31,687 nucleotides of DNA from Sphingomonas sp. CCH9-E2 (GTDB lineage: Bacteria; Pseudomonadota; Alphaproteobacteria; Sphingomonadales; Sphingomonadaceae): positions 1 to 31,687 of the forward strand of contig NZ_LSJM01000075.1 of assembly GCF_001557215.1 (NCBI RefSeq). Direction: 5' to 3'. Positions within the stretch are counted from its first letter, which is position 1. Each line of letters starts with the position of its first letter. The translations under genes were made by a program, and so were the position numbers. The notes beneath the pieces were generated by a model. That model made no database searches and was not told the DNA's origin. It saw only the letters and a list, made by a program, of their open reading frames with translations. This document shows, piece after piece, positions 1-7,512 of this stretch.

Positions 1-7
1 GATGAGC

Positions 8-907
8 TTAATGCACTAACAAACCAATCGGTCCACTCGGTGGGGGCAGACCAACCCCGCGCTGGCGAGCCATGTCGGCAAGTCGCTGAGTACCCTCGAA
101 GTTGCCGTAGGTGTCGTACAGACCGTTGGAGAGGTAGAGCGCCGGATAGTGAGGCCCCGCCCGTTCGATCAGATCGAGCGGCGAGACGCGCCGCCACTCC
201 GCATCGCTAGCCAAATACTTCCGTGCCATAAGCAAAACGCCGAACACGATCTTGGGGTTCGCACCCGTACGCTCCGCCGTCGTGCGGATCGTAGACAGCG
301 ATGCGAACGGCGAGGATGCATATACGCCGGGGCATAACGCCGCCACCTTGGCGAACCGCGATGGGTAGGAGAGGCCCGCGACCAGGACGTTGAGCCCGCC
401 CATCGACTCGCCCATCAGCAGGCGGCGGTGCGGGCGCCCGACCTTGGCCTCGATCGCCGGCAGGCGCGTCATCAGATCGTCCAGCAAGCCGCTGTCAGCC
501 TTTTCGCCCTTGGGCGTCAGAATCCAGGTCGATCCGTAGGACAGGGTGACGACGGTGGGCGGCAGCGCCCGGCTACGCTGCCATTCGCCCTGCAGCATCG
601 CGGTCAAGTAGGTGTCGTCGTTCCAGATGCGTTCGTCCAGGTTCCGACCGTGCAGATGATAGACGATGTCGCCGTTGGAGCCCCGCCGGTCCCGGTTGAC
701 GCAGTAGCGGAACGGGCCCGCCGTCCCGCACGCCTGTTCCGCCGGGACGAAGGACACCTTCTGGGCACCTCGCGTCTTCGTGATCTCCGTCCATGCGTAG
801 TAGATCGAAGCGGCGACGAGGATCGCGAGCAGCCAAGACCGGTATGGGCGCTTGAGTATCGAGCTGGCCGCGCGGCGAGGGCGGCCGCCCGTGTGGGCGT
901 CGGCCAT
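8..907 (-). CDS. membrane-anchored alpha/beta-hydrolase (esterase-like), C-terminus atypical
   Basis: 299-residue protein of the esterase-type alpha/beta-hydrolase fold. One N-terminal hydrophobic segment (about residues 24-40) suggests a membrane anchor with the catalytic part outside the cytoplasm. An oxyanion-type HLHG lies near residue 84, the nucleophile elbow GESMGG puts Ser at 168, and GLYDTYG gives a likely acid Asp265. The usual C-terminal strand-loop with the catalytic His is not visible. After about residue 285 the protein ends in a proline-rich tail, and its only His there is the last residue. The ATG at 907 starts 5 nt after the stop of the upstream membrane-protein gene, so it is the last gene of a padR-led operon. 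Substrate unknown. The hydrolase fold is secure; activity is doubtful because of the tail. Confidence 0.75.
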   Translation of the reverse strand: MADAHTGGRPRRAASSILKRPYRSWLLAILVAASIYYAWTEITKTRGAQKVSFVPAEQACGTAGPFRYCVNRDRRGSNGDIVYHLHGRNLDERIWNDDTYLTAMLQGEWQRSRALPPTVVTLSYGSTWILTPKGEKADSGLLDDLMTRLPAIEAKVGRPHRRLLMGESMGGLNVLVAGLSYPSRFAKVAALCPGVYASSPFASLSTIRTTAERTGANPKIVFGVLLMARKYLASDAEWRRVSPLDLIERAGPHYPALYLSNGLYDTYGNFEGTQRLADMARQRGVGLPPPSGPIGLLVH

Positions 908-912
908 TCGGA

Positions 913-2091
913 TCAGGCCGCGCCGACGAGCAGATGGCGATCGAGCGGCGTCGTTTCGGCCTCGCCGGCCGCCTGCGCGTCCACGCCGACTCCTGCTCCC
1001 GTCAGCTTCGGCAGCGCCAGAAGGCTCAGGGCATAGCCGATGATCGCGCTTCCGCCGTAACCCACTATCGGGGTCGGGTAGTTGCCGAGGGCGGCAGCCA
1101 TGATCCCGGCAAGCCAGACGAACCCGAAGGCGGCATAGGAGTCGCGATTCGCCGGATCGCGGCGCCAGCCGACGATCGCAGGAACGAGGAGCAGGGCCGA
1201 GCCACCCAGTACCGCCGCGCCGGCGGCTGCGTGGACGTCGAAGGACGAGTAGAGGATCTGGTCGACATAGGGGACCGCCGCCAACGTGTCGGCACGGACC
1301 AACGTCGCGGCGAAGCTGGCGACGCTCGCGCCGAGCGCCGCGATGAGGTGCCTTTCGGGGCGCATGACCGCGAGGACGCCCAGACCCGCCGCAAGCATTC
1401 CGGCCATCGCACGGTCGGGCTGGATCGCCATCGCGGCGGCGGCGACGATCATGCCCGCCGTCGCGAGCGCGTCGCGGCATCGCGCGAACGCTACGACCAT
1501 CAGGGGCAGCAGGATCAGGCTCGGCTGGATGGACAGCCCACCGAGGCGTACCCACCGCACCGCGCCGTCGACGTCGTCGCCGAGCAGGGCGGTAGCCAGC
1601 AGCGCACCCGCCATCGCCGCGATCGTCCCGCCCGCCCACCGCGGGCCCGCGAGCATAACGCGGCCGACGAGACCCAGCAGCGTCATGCCGATCGCCAGCG
1701 CGACGAGGTTGATGCCCAGGTAGCGCGCGGGAGCGCCGGCGACCCCCATGTAGGCGAGGCCCAGCGCGACCGCGGCGGTTGCGCACGCGATACCTATGGC
1801 GCGGGGGCGACGCGCCGCGCTTTCGTGAAAGTCCATGGTCGTTAGTCCTTCGGAGGAAAGGGCGCCTTCGCCGATCAGCGAGGCGAAGGGGCGGAGCAGA
1901 TACGACGCGAGCACGCGTGGTATGAGGCCGAACACACTGTCGAGCGCGAACAGCAGCGCCTTGGTATCGTTGGAAATCTCCGCCGTTTCGCAACGGATGG
2001 CCCTTCCCCATGATTGCAAGGAGGGAGGTAGCGTGGCTTGCAGAGCGCGACAGGCAAGATCGGCAAGGCCGCGCCGACGTCCAACGCTCAT
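913..2091 (-). CDS. multi-pass membrane protein with FtsW/RodA-like (SEDS) signature
   Basis: 392-residue integral membrane protein. About 95 N-terminal, partly amphipathic residues resemble the prefix region of PadR-linked permease-like proteins. They are followed by roughly ten hydrophobic segments. Between them lies a segment reading RWVRLGGLSIQPS, which resembles the RW...LG...QPSE loop of the FtsW/RodA/SpoVE (SEDS) family, but with Leu in place of the conserved Glu. The start chosen is the ATG at 2091, whose ATGA overlaps the padR stop by 4 nt. An upstream in-frame start would run through padR. The gene is translationally coupled to padR and followed 5 nt later by the esterase gene. Function unknown. 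A role in envelope or glycan metabolism is only an inference from the SEDS resemblance. Confidence 0.75.
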   Translation of the reverse strand: MSVGRRRGLADLACRALQATLPPSLQSWGRAIRCETAEISNDTKALLFALDSVFGLIPRVLASYLLRPFASLIGEGALSSEGLTTMDFHESAARRPRAIGIACATAAVALGLAYMGVAGAPARYLGINLVALAIGMTLLGLVGRVMLAGPRWAGGTIAAMAGALLATALLGDDVDGAVRWVRLGGLSIQPSLILLPLMVVAFARCRDALATAGMIVAAAAMAIQPDRAMAGMLAAGLGVLAVMRPERHLIAALGASVASFAATLVRADTLAAVPYVDQILYSSFDVHAAAGAAVLGGSALLLVPAIVGWRRDPANRDSYAAFGFVWLAGIMAAALGNYPTPIVGYGGSAIIGYALSLLALPKLTGAGVGVDAQAAGEAETTPLDRHLLVGAA

Positions 2092-2399
2092 ATTGTCGCC
2101 TCCCGCTGGCCTGAAGCCGGTGACGCCGATTGACCCGGAGGATTGGCGTGGGCGAGCTGCACCCCGCTGGCCGTCAGTCGGTAGGCGTGCCGCGGCGGTC
2201 GTCCCCTCTCCAGAGGCTGTTGCCATTCCGCTTCAAGATAGCCCTGCGCTTCCAGACGGATCAGGAGGGGGTAGAGCGTGCCGGATTTCACACCGGCGAG
2301 CCGCGCCAGTTCATAGCCGTGAGACCATCCGTCACGTGCGTCGAGCAGGACGGCGAGGATCATCCGGGCTTGGGGTGAGAGCGCGCGTGTTCGAGACAT
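2088..2399 (-). CDS. PadR-family transcriptional repressor
   Basis: 103-residue winged-helix regulator of the PadR family. The N-terminal half has the typical order: helix with ARMILAVLLD, then HGYELA, then SGTLYPLLIRLEAQGYLEAEW, then the wing with GRPPRHAYRLTASG. The C-terminal dimerisation helix is very short, as in the small PadR subgroup. It is the first gene of a three-gene operon (padR, SEDS-like membrane protein, esterase), with a 4-nt ATGA overlap to the next gene. An imperfect 22-bp palindrome ends 8 nt upstream of its ATG, which fits autoregulation. PadR proteins usually release DNA on binding a small hydrophobic or phenolic ligand or in response to envelope stress; the ligand here is unknown. 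Confidence 0.88.
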   Translation of the reverse strand: MSRTRALSPQARMILAVLLDARDGWSHGYELARLAGVKSGTLYPLLIRLEAQGYLEAEWQQPLERGRPPRHAYRLTASGVQLAHANPPGQSASPASGQREATI

Positions 2400-2406
2400 G
2401 CGCCAT

Positions 2407-2428
2407 TAAGTCTACCTAGATAGCTTTA
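2407..2428. promoter_or_regulatory. palindromic operator candidate for PadR
   Basis: An imperfect 22-bp palindrome with core CTAC-CTAG-ATAG and outer arms TAA/TTA; 8 of 11 positions pair. It sits 8-29 nt upstream of the padR start. On the minus strand a TTGACT -35-like hexamer lies just upstream, at about 2431-2436, so the palindrome would cover the promoter spacer and -10 region. Assignment to PadR is inferred from position. Confidence 0.5.
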
Positions 2429-2429
2429 T

Positions 2430-2732
2430 AGTCAAGCTCTGATTAGATCGTGTCGGTGCCGCTCGGATCAGCCTACCTTCTCACTGTAATGGTTTGAGAA
2501 GCCTTCTTCAGTCCCCGCTTCCCGACCGCTTGCAGGAAAGCAGGGCGCTGAAGCAACGGCGCTTTTCGCCGTGAGCTTTGTGTCACAACCGGTCGGTTCT
2601 GACACGCGATCCCGATGCACGGTAGCCTGCCCCTCCGTCGGTACCACAATCGTAGGTCAGAATGTCCGCTTCCGGGCAGGCCCGGGCGCTCGCTGAGCGA
2701 CCAGCATTGGGGCGCAAAGCGGTCGTCGCCGG
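2430..2732. other. intergenic stretch without a convincing gene
   Basis: About 300 bp between the padR promoter and the vapC remnant. Open frames exist on both strands but none shows a recognisable domain, start signal or coding bias. The segment near 2659-2725 resembles the dispersed intergenic sequences common in sphingomonad genomes, but I cannot verify a repeat family. It is probably decayed sequence. Confidence 0.3.
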
Positions 2733-2887
2733 CTATCGCAACACCTCGACCTTCAGCCCTTTCACCTTCACAGCCCGCCACGACTTATCGGCGGTGAGGG
2801 CAGGGCGCTCCAGCTCCCGTGCCTGCGCGAGGCACGCCCGATCGCCGAGCGACAGCCCGAGGCTGGCGGTCGACGCCCGCAGCCGGC
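2733..2887 (-). pseudogene. 3' remnant of a VapC-type PIN-domain toxin gene
   Basis: Read on the minus strand and ending at the stop at 2733-2735, this segment encodes about 49 residues that match the C-terminal third of VapC ribonucleases. GLSLGDRACLAQARELE carries the third conserved acidic residue of the PIN site. LTADKSW carries the fourth, and the sequence ends in KVEVLR. No upstream PIN part and no vapB antitoxin are present, so this is a decayed toxin fragment cut off at about 2887. The right-hand junction coincides with the start of an ORF on the other strand, suggesting an insertion or recombination scar. The family call is from visible motifs; function is surely lost. Confidence 0.65.
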
Positions 2888-3175
2888 ATGACGCTCGGCT
2901 ACCAGCTATTTATTGCTCTGTTGCTTCTCCTGCCCGGCATCGTCGGGTGGGTATGCGTTCGAGCCGGTTCAACCGATGACCTCCTGAGCCCCATGCCCGA
3001 CCGGCAAGGCTCAACCACCACATTGGCTGCGATCGTGCTCTTCGCATGCCTCGGGCATCTGTTGGCGGCCATGGCCATCGACCTCAACAGTCGGGTCGCC
3101 GCCACCTGGCGTCACCTCAAGGTTTGTGCGCCAGACAACGATTTGGCAGACATAATGCGAACATCGGCTAATTAG
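2888..3175 (+). CDS. short hypothetical membrane protein, possibly truncated
   Basis: 95-residue ORF beginning at an ATG and opening with a strong hydrophobic helix (TLGYQLFIALLLLLPGIVGWV). A polar stretch with DDLLSPMPDRQGSTTTL and a second hydrophobic helix (LAAIVLFACLGHLLAAMAI) follow, then a short soluble tail. This looks like the N-terminal part of a small sphingomonad membrane protein that normally continues further; the tail may be out of its original frame. It has no good Shine-Dalgarno sequence and directly abuts the vapC remnant. No function can be assigned. It could be an inactive fragment. Confidence 0.4.
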   Translation: MTLGYQLFIALLLLLPGIVGWVCVRAGSTDDLLSPMPDRQGSTTTLAAIVLFACLGHLLAAMAIDLNSRVAATWRHLKVCAPDNDLADIMRTSAN

Positions 3176-3223
3176 CGAGCTTGAGGCGCGACATGGGATC
3201 GTTGAGCTGGCGGAATTCACCGC

Positions 3224-3242
3224 CAGGCGGACGCTCCGCCTG
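3224..3242 (-). terminator. stem-loop downstream of the Rap1a-like gene
   Basis: Perfect 8-bp GC-rich stem (CAGGCGGA / TCCGCCTG) with a 3-nt loop, 46 nt past the stop of the minus-strand gene ending at 3288. There is no clear U-tract, so this is at best a weak terminator or transcript-stabilising hairpin for the DUF1259-PepSY-Rap1a group. Confidence 0.35.
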
Positions 3243-3287
3243 CCCTCAAAGGCAGCCGCCGGGCAGGCTACGCCGCGGGGTACGATG

Positions 3288-3614
3288 CTACTGACATGGC
3301 CAAGCCTTCGCTAACGAGCGTTCAGCTCCGGCCACCATATGAACACTCATAAAATAGCTATTCTGCTCCGCCCAGCGTAAATATGCCGCGCGCAGCGCCG
3401 ATCGGTCATAGCGTGGAGCGCGGCATTCCGCTTTTCGCGCGACGATCATCATGTCGAGCACGCCTTGGAGGTAAGCGCCGCATCGCGGCTCATTCGCTTG
3501 ACAGCTTACGAACAACGCCGAGCCCGTCGCCGACGCGGGTTCGGTTTGGCCGATCGCACTATCAGGCAGGGCGGCCAAAGCGGCGCATAACAATATCCAT
3601 CGTCTTGGCCGCAT
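3288..3614 (-). CDS. exported Rap1a/Tai-family protein
   Basis: 108-residue protein with a Sec signal peptide (MRPRRWILLCAALAALPDSAIGQ, cleavage near residue 23). The mature domain has four Cys (VSCQ, PRCGAY, AECRAP, WPCQ) spaced as in Rap1a/Tai proteins, with the typical C-x-A-Y-L-x-G-V segment and a PC near the end. This family is named for type VI secretion immunity proteins, but many members are small periplasmic proteins of unknown role unlinked to T6SS. No T6SS gene is nearby, so an immunity role is not supported. It is the third gene of the minus-strand exported-protein group, 75 nt after the PepSY-like gene. Confidence 0.65.
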   Translation of the reverse strand: MRPRRWILLCAALAALPDSAIGQTEPASATGSALFVSCQANEPRCGAYLQGVLDMMIVARKAECRAPRYDRSALRAAYLRWAEQNSYFMSVHMVAGAERSLAKAWPCQ

Positions 3615-3689
3615 TTTCGTCTCCTATTCCGCAGTATCATTTCGGAAGGGGCGCACGGCCCTCGACGGCCGGCGCCCCGTGCTGATCCA

Positions 3690-4013
3690 TCATTCGCGGC
3701 CGAGCACCTGGCCTTCGGGCGTGACGAACAGTTCGATCGTCTTTCCGTCGCTGTTCTTGCCCTTGATTTCATAGAGCGTGCTTCCGTCCGCCTTTCGGGT
3801 GACTTGCTCCGCTTTGCTTATTGACGCGAGTTGCGCGCGTGCCGCGTTCATCGCGGCCTCGGGCACCTGAGCAAGCGGGATGTCTCGTTCGCTGTGCTTG
3901 CCGATTATCCGGTTTTCGTTCGCCTCGTGGTTTTGCGCGATCGCCACGCCCGCGATCGCCAGCGCGGCCGCGCCCACGCCTGCGACAACAGTGAGAGTTC
4001 GTTTGCTAGCCAT
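3690..4013 (-). CDS. PepSY-like exported small protein
   Basis: 107-residue protein starting at the ATG at 4013, preceded by a good purine-rich site (GGAAGTGGA). A signal peptide or anchor occupies residues 5-27 (ending VAIAQ). The mature part resembles a PepSY domain: helix VPEAAMNAARAQLASISKAEQV, then strands with ADGSTLYEIKGKNSDGKTIELFVTPEGQVLGRE. PepSY-type domains are often periplasmic inhibitors or ligand-binding modules. Longer in-frame starts reach back to the preceding DUF1259 stop but lack a ribosome-binding site. It lies 77 nt after the DUF1259 gene and 75 nt before the Rap1a-like gene, on the same strand, probably in one transcript. Substrate or partner unknown. Confidence 0.75.
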   Translation of the reverse strand: MASKRTLTVVAGVGAAALAIAGVAIAQNHEANENRIIGKHSERDIPLAQVPEAAMNAARAQLASISKAEQVTRKADGSTLYEIKGKNSDGKTIELFVTPEGQVLGRE

Positions 4014-4090
4014 GTTCCATTCCACTTCCTGCATAAGGGCCGTGGGGTCGGGCGGGCGGCGGTTACGGCCCAATGAGCCGTCGTCCGAGT

Positions 4091-4981
4091 TCAACTCCTC
4101 TGATTGTTCATCCTGTCGAGCGCCGCGCGCAGCCCACGGGCGAGCTTGGCTGCGTCGTCGTTGGCCCAGAAGTGCATGAAGAACAGCCGCGGCTCGTCGT
4201 TTAGCATATGATTATGCAGCGCCGTGACCTCGATCCCGTTCGTCCGCAGCACGCGCAGGACCGGATCGACCTCGTTTGCGACAAGTACGAAATCGCCGGT
4301 GATGGCGGCTCGGCCGTCCCCGGTTGGCTGAAAGTTGATCGCGGTCGCCGTGCCCATCGTCGGCGGAGTCTCCATATCGCCGTCCATCAGCCGCTCGGCG
4401 CGCGGAAAGCTGTATTGGAGGATGCCACCGGCCGTCTTGCCCTCACCGCCCATCAACCGGTTGAGCGCGGCCACATCGAGGTCGAGCCGCGATGCGGCTG
4501 CGCTGGCCGAAGGCGATTGCGGCGCGGCGAGCGGGGTCCGACTGGCTGATAGCGCTTGCCGGAGCGCGGCCGCGAGCTTCACCGGGTCGCCGTGGCCGGC
4601 AATGTGCATGTACATGGTCGCAGGCGAAGAGCGGAGCAGGTGATTGTGGAGCGCGGTGATCGTAAAACCGCTTGCGAGCAGGCGGCTCAAAACGGGGTTC
4701 ACCTCGTCGTGGGTCAGCACGAGATCGCCCATCACCATCGCCTCGTCGCCCATCGGCTGAAACGCCGCCCAGGAACCGAGCGCGAGGGAGGGCTTGATCG
4801 TCACCCCATCCAGCGTGACGCTCAGGTCCGAACGCGGGAAGCTGTAGCGGTAAACGCCCCCCGGCTGTTCGGCCCCCGCTCGTCCTATCGCCCGGTCGAC
4901 AGCCGACCAGTCCGGCGCTGCCCATGCCGGGCTTGCCAGCAGGAGGCTGGCGAATCCCAAGGCGATGGTCTTTTTCAGCAT
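4091..4981 (-). CDS. DUF1259 (LppY/LpqO-family) exported protein with duplicated domain
   Basis: 296-residue protein with a clear signal peptide (cleavage after AWA, residue 21). The mature part is two tandem DUF1259 repeats, about residues 26-145 and 168-292. Each has a YSFPR strand, a FQP-G-D strand, an EV-PVL helix, and an ALHNH-(L/M)L...MH motif followed by a D-x-x-KLA-LR-AL helix. The His triads (112/114/126 and 256/258/270) repeat with an exact 144-residue offset and look like a metal or ligand site in each half. The family is known from mycobacterial LppY/LpqO and many proteobacteria, with no established function. It is the first gene of the minus-strand exported set and is divergent from chrB across 168 bp, suggesting shared control with chromate resistance (inference). 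Confidence 0.85.
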   Translation of the reverse strand: MLKKTIALGFASLLLASPAWAAPDWSAVDRAIGRAGAEQPGGVYRYSFPRSDLSVTLDGVTIKPSLALGSWAAFQPMGDEAMVMGDLVLTHDEVNPVLSRLLASGFTITALHNHLLRSSPATMYMHIAGHGDPVKLAAALRQALSASRTPLAAPQSPSASAAASRLDLDVAALNRLMGGEGKTAGGILQYSFPRAERLMDGDMETPPTMGTATAINFQPTGDGRAAITGDFVLVANEVDPVLRVLRTNGIEVTALHNHMLNDEPRLFFMHFWANDDAAKLARGLRAALDRMNNQRS

Positions 4982-5105
4982 AATTGATCCTTCATCAGCG
5001 CACTCGACACGGAAAGCCTCACGTCATGCGAGCGCGCCGCCGGCGAGCCGCGACATTGCGCTCCGGTTTCTTTCTTCGGGATAAGCAGTCCTATGCTCAT
5101 GAGGC

Positions 5106-5134
5106 TTGTGATGCAACCCTTACACTTGTAGGCT
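5106..5134 (+). promoter_or_regulatory. candidate promoter of the chrBAC operon
   Basis: TTGTGA and TAGGCT hexamers separated by 17 bp lie just upstream of chrB. Initiation at about 5141 would give a leader of only about 9 nt before the ATG at 5150, and no Shine-Dalgarno is visible there. ChrB is the known chromate-responsive repressor in this type of operon and would be expected to bind here; its operator is not identified. Confidence 0.4.
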
Positions 5135-5149
5135 AGTGACGATACAACT

Positions 5150-6100
5150 ATGACAAACACACAAGCTTCCCCTTGGTTGCTCCTGATCCCGCAGCTTCCG
5201 GCTAAGCCTGCCTATTTGCGGGTGAAGGTCTGGCGGCGTTTGCAGGCGATCGGGGCCGCGCCGCTCAAGAACGCCGTCCATGCGCTCCCCAATCGCGAGG
5301 ACACGCGCGCGCTGTTCGAAGAACTGCATCGCGAGATCACCGAAAATGGCGGCGAGGCGCTGATCCTCGAAGCGCGCCTTGTCGGCGGCATGGGCGATGC
5401 GGAGCTGCGCGGAGTGTTCGACGCTGCGCGTGACGCCGACTATGAGGAGTTGGCACGCGAGGCGCGCGCGCTGTGTGAGGGCGAGTATGTCGCGGCGGCG
5501 GATGTGGGCCGCCTGCGCAAACGCCTGAACGAGGTCGCCGCGATCGACTTTTTCGGTGCGCATGGTCGGCAGGCGGCACAGGCCGCCATCACCGAGGCGG
5601 ACCGCCGCTCTCACCAACATCCCGATGTGAGCGGCCCCAGTGCGCCCGAGCTGACCCCGGCGGAGCTAAAGCGCCGCGTTTGGGTGACGCGCCGCCATGT
5701 CCATGTCGATCGCATCGCGTCCGCCTGGCTCATTCGCCGCTTCATCGACCCCGAGGCGAGCTTCAAGTTCGTCGAGGGCAAAGGATATGTGCCGGAGCCT
5801 GACGAACTGAGGTTCGACATGGCGGACGCTGAGTTCACCCACGAAGGCGACCGCTGCTCCTTCGAGACCTTGGTGTTCCGCACCGGTCTCGAGACCGACC
5901 CCGCGCTGCGGGCGCTCGGCGAAATTGTTCACGACCTTGATATTGCCGATGCTCGGTTCGAGCGCCCGGAAACTCCGGGAGTGAGCGCGCTTATCGCCGG
6001 CATCTGTGCCGGCACCGACGACGACGAGGAGCGGATCGCGCGCGGATCGACCGCGCTCGACGGATTCTATGCTCACTTCACCCGGCGAAAAGAGGACTAA
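5150..6100 (+). CDS. chrB: ChrB, chromate-sensing regulator
   Basis: 316-residue ChrB. The N-terminal domain (about 1-150) contains WLLLIPQLPAKPAYLRVKVWRRLQAIGAAPLKNAVHALP, typical of the ChrB DNA-binding/sensor region. The C-terminal ChrB domain (about 175-312) carries the diagnostic RRHVHVDRIASAWLIRRFIDP motif and HEGDRCSFETLV. In characterised systems, such as the Ochrobactrum tritici chrBACF operon, ChrB represses the chr promoter and is released by chromate. The gene is followed after 2 nt by chrA. The start at 5150 has no obvious ribosome-binding site, and translation may be nearly leaderless. Identification is secure; the regulator role is from family knowledge. Confidence 0.93.
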   Translation: MTNTQASPWLLLIPQLPAKPAYLRVKVWRRLQAIGAAPLKNAVHALPNREDTRALFEELHREITENGGEALILEARLVGGMGDAELRGVFDAARDADYEELAREARALCEGEYVAAADVGRLRKRLNEVAAIDFFGAHGRQAAQAAITEADRRSHQHPDVSGPSAPELTPAELKRRVWVTRRHVHVDRIASAWLIRRFIDPEASFKFVEGKGYVPEPDELRFDMADAEFTHEGDRCSFETLVFRTGLETDPALRALGEIVHDLDIADARFERPETPGVSALIAGICAGTDDDEERIARGSTALDGFYAHFTRRKED

Positions 6101-6102
6101 AG

Positions 6103-7500
6103 ATGGAGGCCAGCGCACGCGCTGAAATCGCAGTCGAGACGCTGCACGAGCACGGCATCAGCTTTGGCGAGGCGGTGCGCGTCTGGATCAGGGTCGCGCT
6201 GCTCAGCTTCGGCGGACCGGCGGGCCAGATAGCGGTGATGCATCGCATCCTGGTCGAGGAGAAGCGCTGGATCGGCGAGGAGCGGTTCCTCCACGCGCTC
6301 AACTATTGCATGCTGCTGCCCGGCCCTGAAGCGCAACAGCTAGCTGTCTATATTGGCTGGTTGCTCCATAAGACCAAGGGCGGCCTGGTCGCGGGCGCGC
6401 TATTCGTGCTGCCCGGCTTCCTCGCGATTTTAGGGCTCAGCTATGTCTATGTGCTGCTCGGCGAAGTGCCGCTGGTCGAGGGATTGTTCTTCGGATTGAA
6501 GGCCGCCGTGCTGGCGGTGGTGCTACAGGCGGTGGTCCGGGTGGGTTCGCGTGCCTTGAAGAACAACGTCATGCGCGGTTTTGCCGCGCTGGCGTTCGTC
6601 GCGATCTTCGTGCTCGACGTGCCCTTCCCGCTGATCGTGCTTGCCGCCGCGCTGATCGGCTTCTTCGGTGGCCGCGCTGGTTACGCCGCATTCAAGGGCG
6701 GCGGCGGACATGGTCCCGCCGGCGCTGAGATAGTCCACGACCGCGACACCGCTCTTGGCGAGGGCCTTCCCGACCATGCCCGGCCGAACCTCTCTTGGTC
6801 GCTGCGCATCTCCGGCGTCCTGCTGCTGCTCTGGCTCGGGCCGGTCGCAGCGCTGCTGTTCGCGTTCGGCCCCGACGACGTGTTCAGCCGCATCGCCACC
6901 TTCTTCAGCCAGATGGCGGTGGTGACCTTCGGCGGCGCCTATGCGGTGCTCGCCTATGTCGCGCAGGAGGCAGTCGAGACCTATGGCTGGCTCCAGCCCG
7001 GCGAGATGCTCGACGGGCTCGGCATGGCCGAGACCACGCCCGGGCCGCTGATCATGGTGACGCAGTTCGTCGGCTTTCTGGCAGCCTTCCGCGAGGCCAC
7101 CGGACTGCCGCCGCTCATCGCCGCGACGTTGGGCGCGATTCTCACCACCTGGGTCACTTTCCTGCCCTGCTTCCTGTGGATCTTCGCCGGCGCGCCGTTC
7201 ATCGAACGCCTGCGCGGCAACCGCGCATTGTCGGCCGCGCTTTCGGCGATCACCGCCGCAGTGGTGGGTGTCATTCTCAATCTGGCAGTCTGGTTCGGGA
7301 TTCACACCTTGTTCGGGCAAGTCCGCGAAGTGCCGTTCGCGGCCGGCGCCATCGATCTCCCAGTCCTGACGTCCGTCGACTGGCCCGCGTTAGCGCTGGC
7401 GGTGGGTGCGATCCTCGCCATGTTCCGGTTCAAGGCCGGCATGCTGCCGGTGCTCGGCGTCTGCTCCGTCCTCGGGGCCGCATATGTAATGATCATCTGA
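6103..7500 (+). CDS. chrA: ChrA, chromate efflux transporter
   Basis: 465-residue inner-membrane protein of the CHR superfamily. It has the two homologous CHR halves of long-chain ChrA: the first starts with VALLSFGGPAGQIAVMHRILVEEKRWI (about residues 30-56), the second with MAVVTFGGAYAVLAYVAQEAVETYGWL (about 270-297). Each is followed by P-G-P motifs (LPGPEAQQLAVY, TTPGPLIMVTQFVGF) and several membrane helices. It exports chromate from the cytoplasm, driven by the proton gradient. The ATG lies 2 nt after the chrB stop, indicating tight coupling, and the SOD gene follows 12 nt later. Length and motifs are complete. Confidence 0.95.
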   Translation: MEASARAEIAVETLHEHGISFGEAVRVWIRVALLSFGGPAGQIAVMHRILVEEKRWIGEERFLHALNYCMLLPGPEAQQLAVYIGWLLHKTKGGLVAGALFVLPGFLAILGLSYVYVLLGEVPLVEGLFFGLKAAVLAVVLQAVVRVGSRALKNNVMRGFAALAFVAIFVLDVPFPLIVLAAALIGFFGGRAGYAAFKGGGGHGPAGAEIVHDRDTALGEGLPDHARPNLSWSLRISGVLLLLWLGPVAALLFAFGPDDVFSRIATFFSQMAVVTFGGAYAVLAYVAQEAVETYGWLQPGEMLDGLGMAETTPGPLIMVTQFVGFLAAFREATGLPPLIAATLGAILTTWVTFLPCFLWIFAGAPFIERLRGNRALSAALSAITAAVVGVILNLAVWFGIHTLFGQVREVPFAAGAIDLPVLTSVDWPALALAVGAILAMFRFKAGMLPVLGVCSVLGAAYVMII

Positions 7501-7512
7501 AGGGAGTGACGT

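Noticed and set aside
2473..2781. 102-residue minus-strand ORF
   Set aside because: Composition is arginine-rich with no domain, and it overlaps the clear vapC remnant in another frame.
3288..3614. Type VI secretion immunity role for the Rap1a/Tai-like protein
   Set aside because: No T6SS effector or structural gene is nearby; the family name alone is not evidence.
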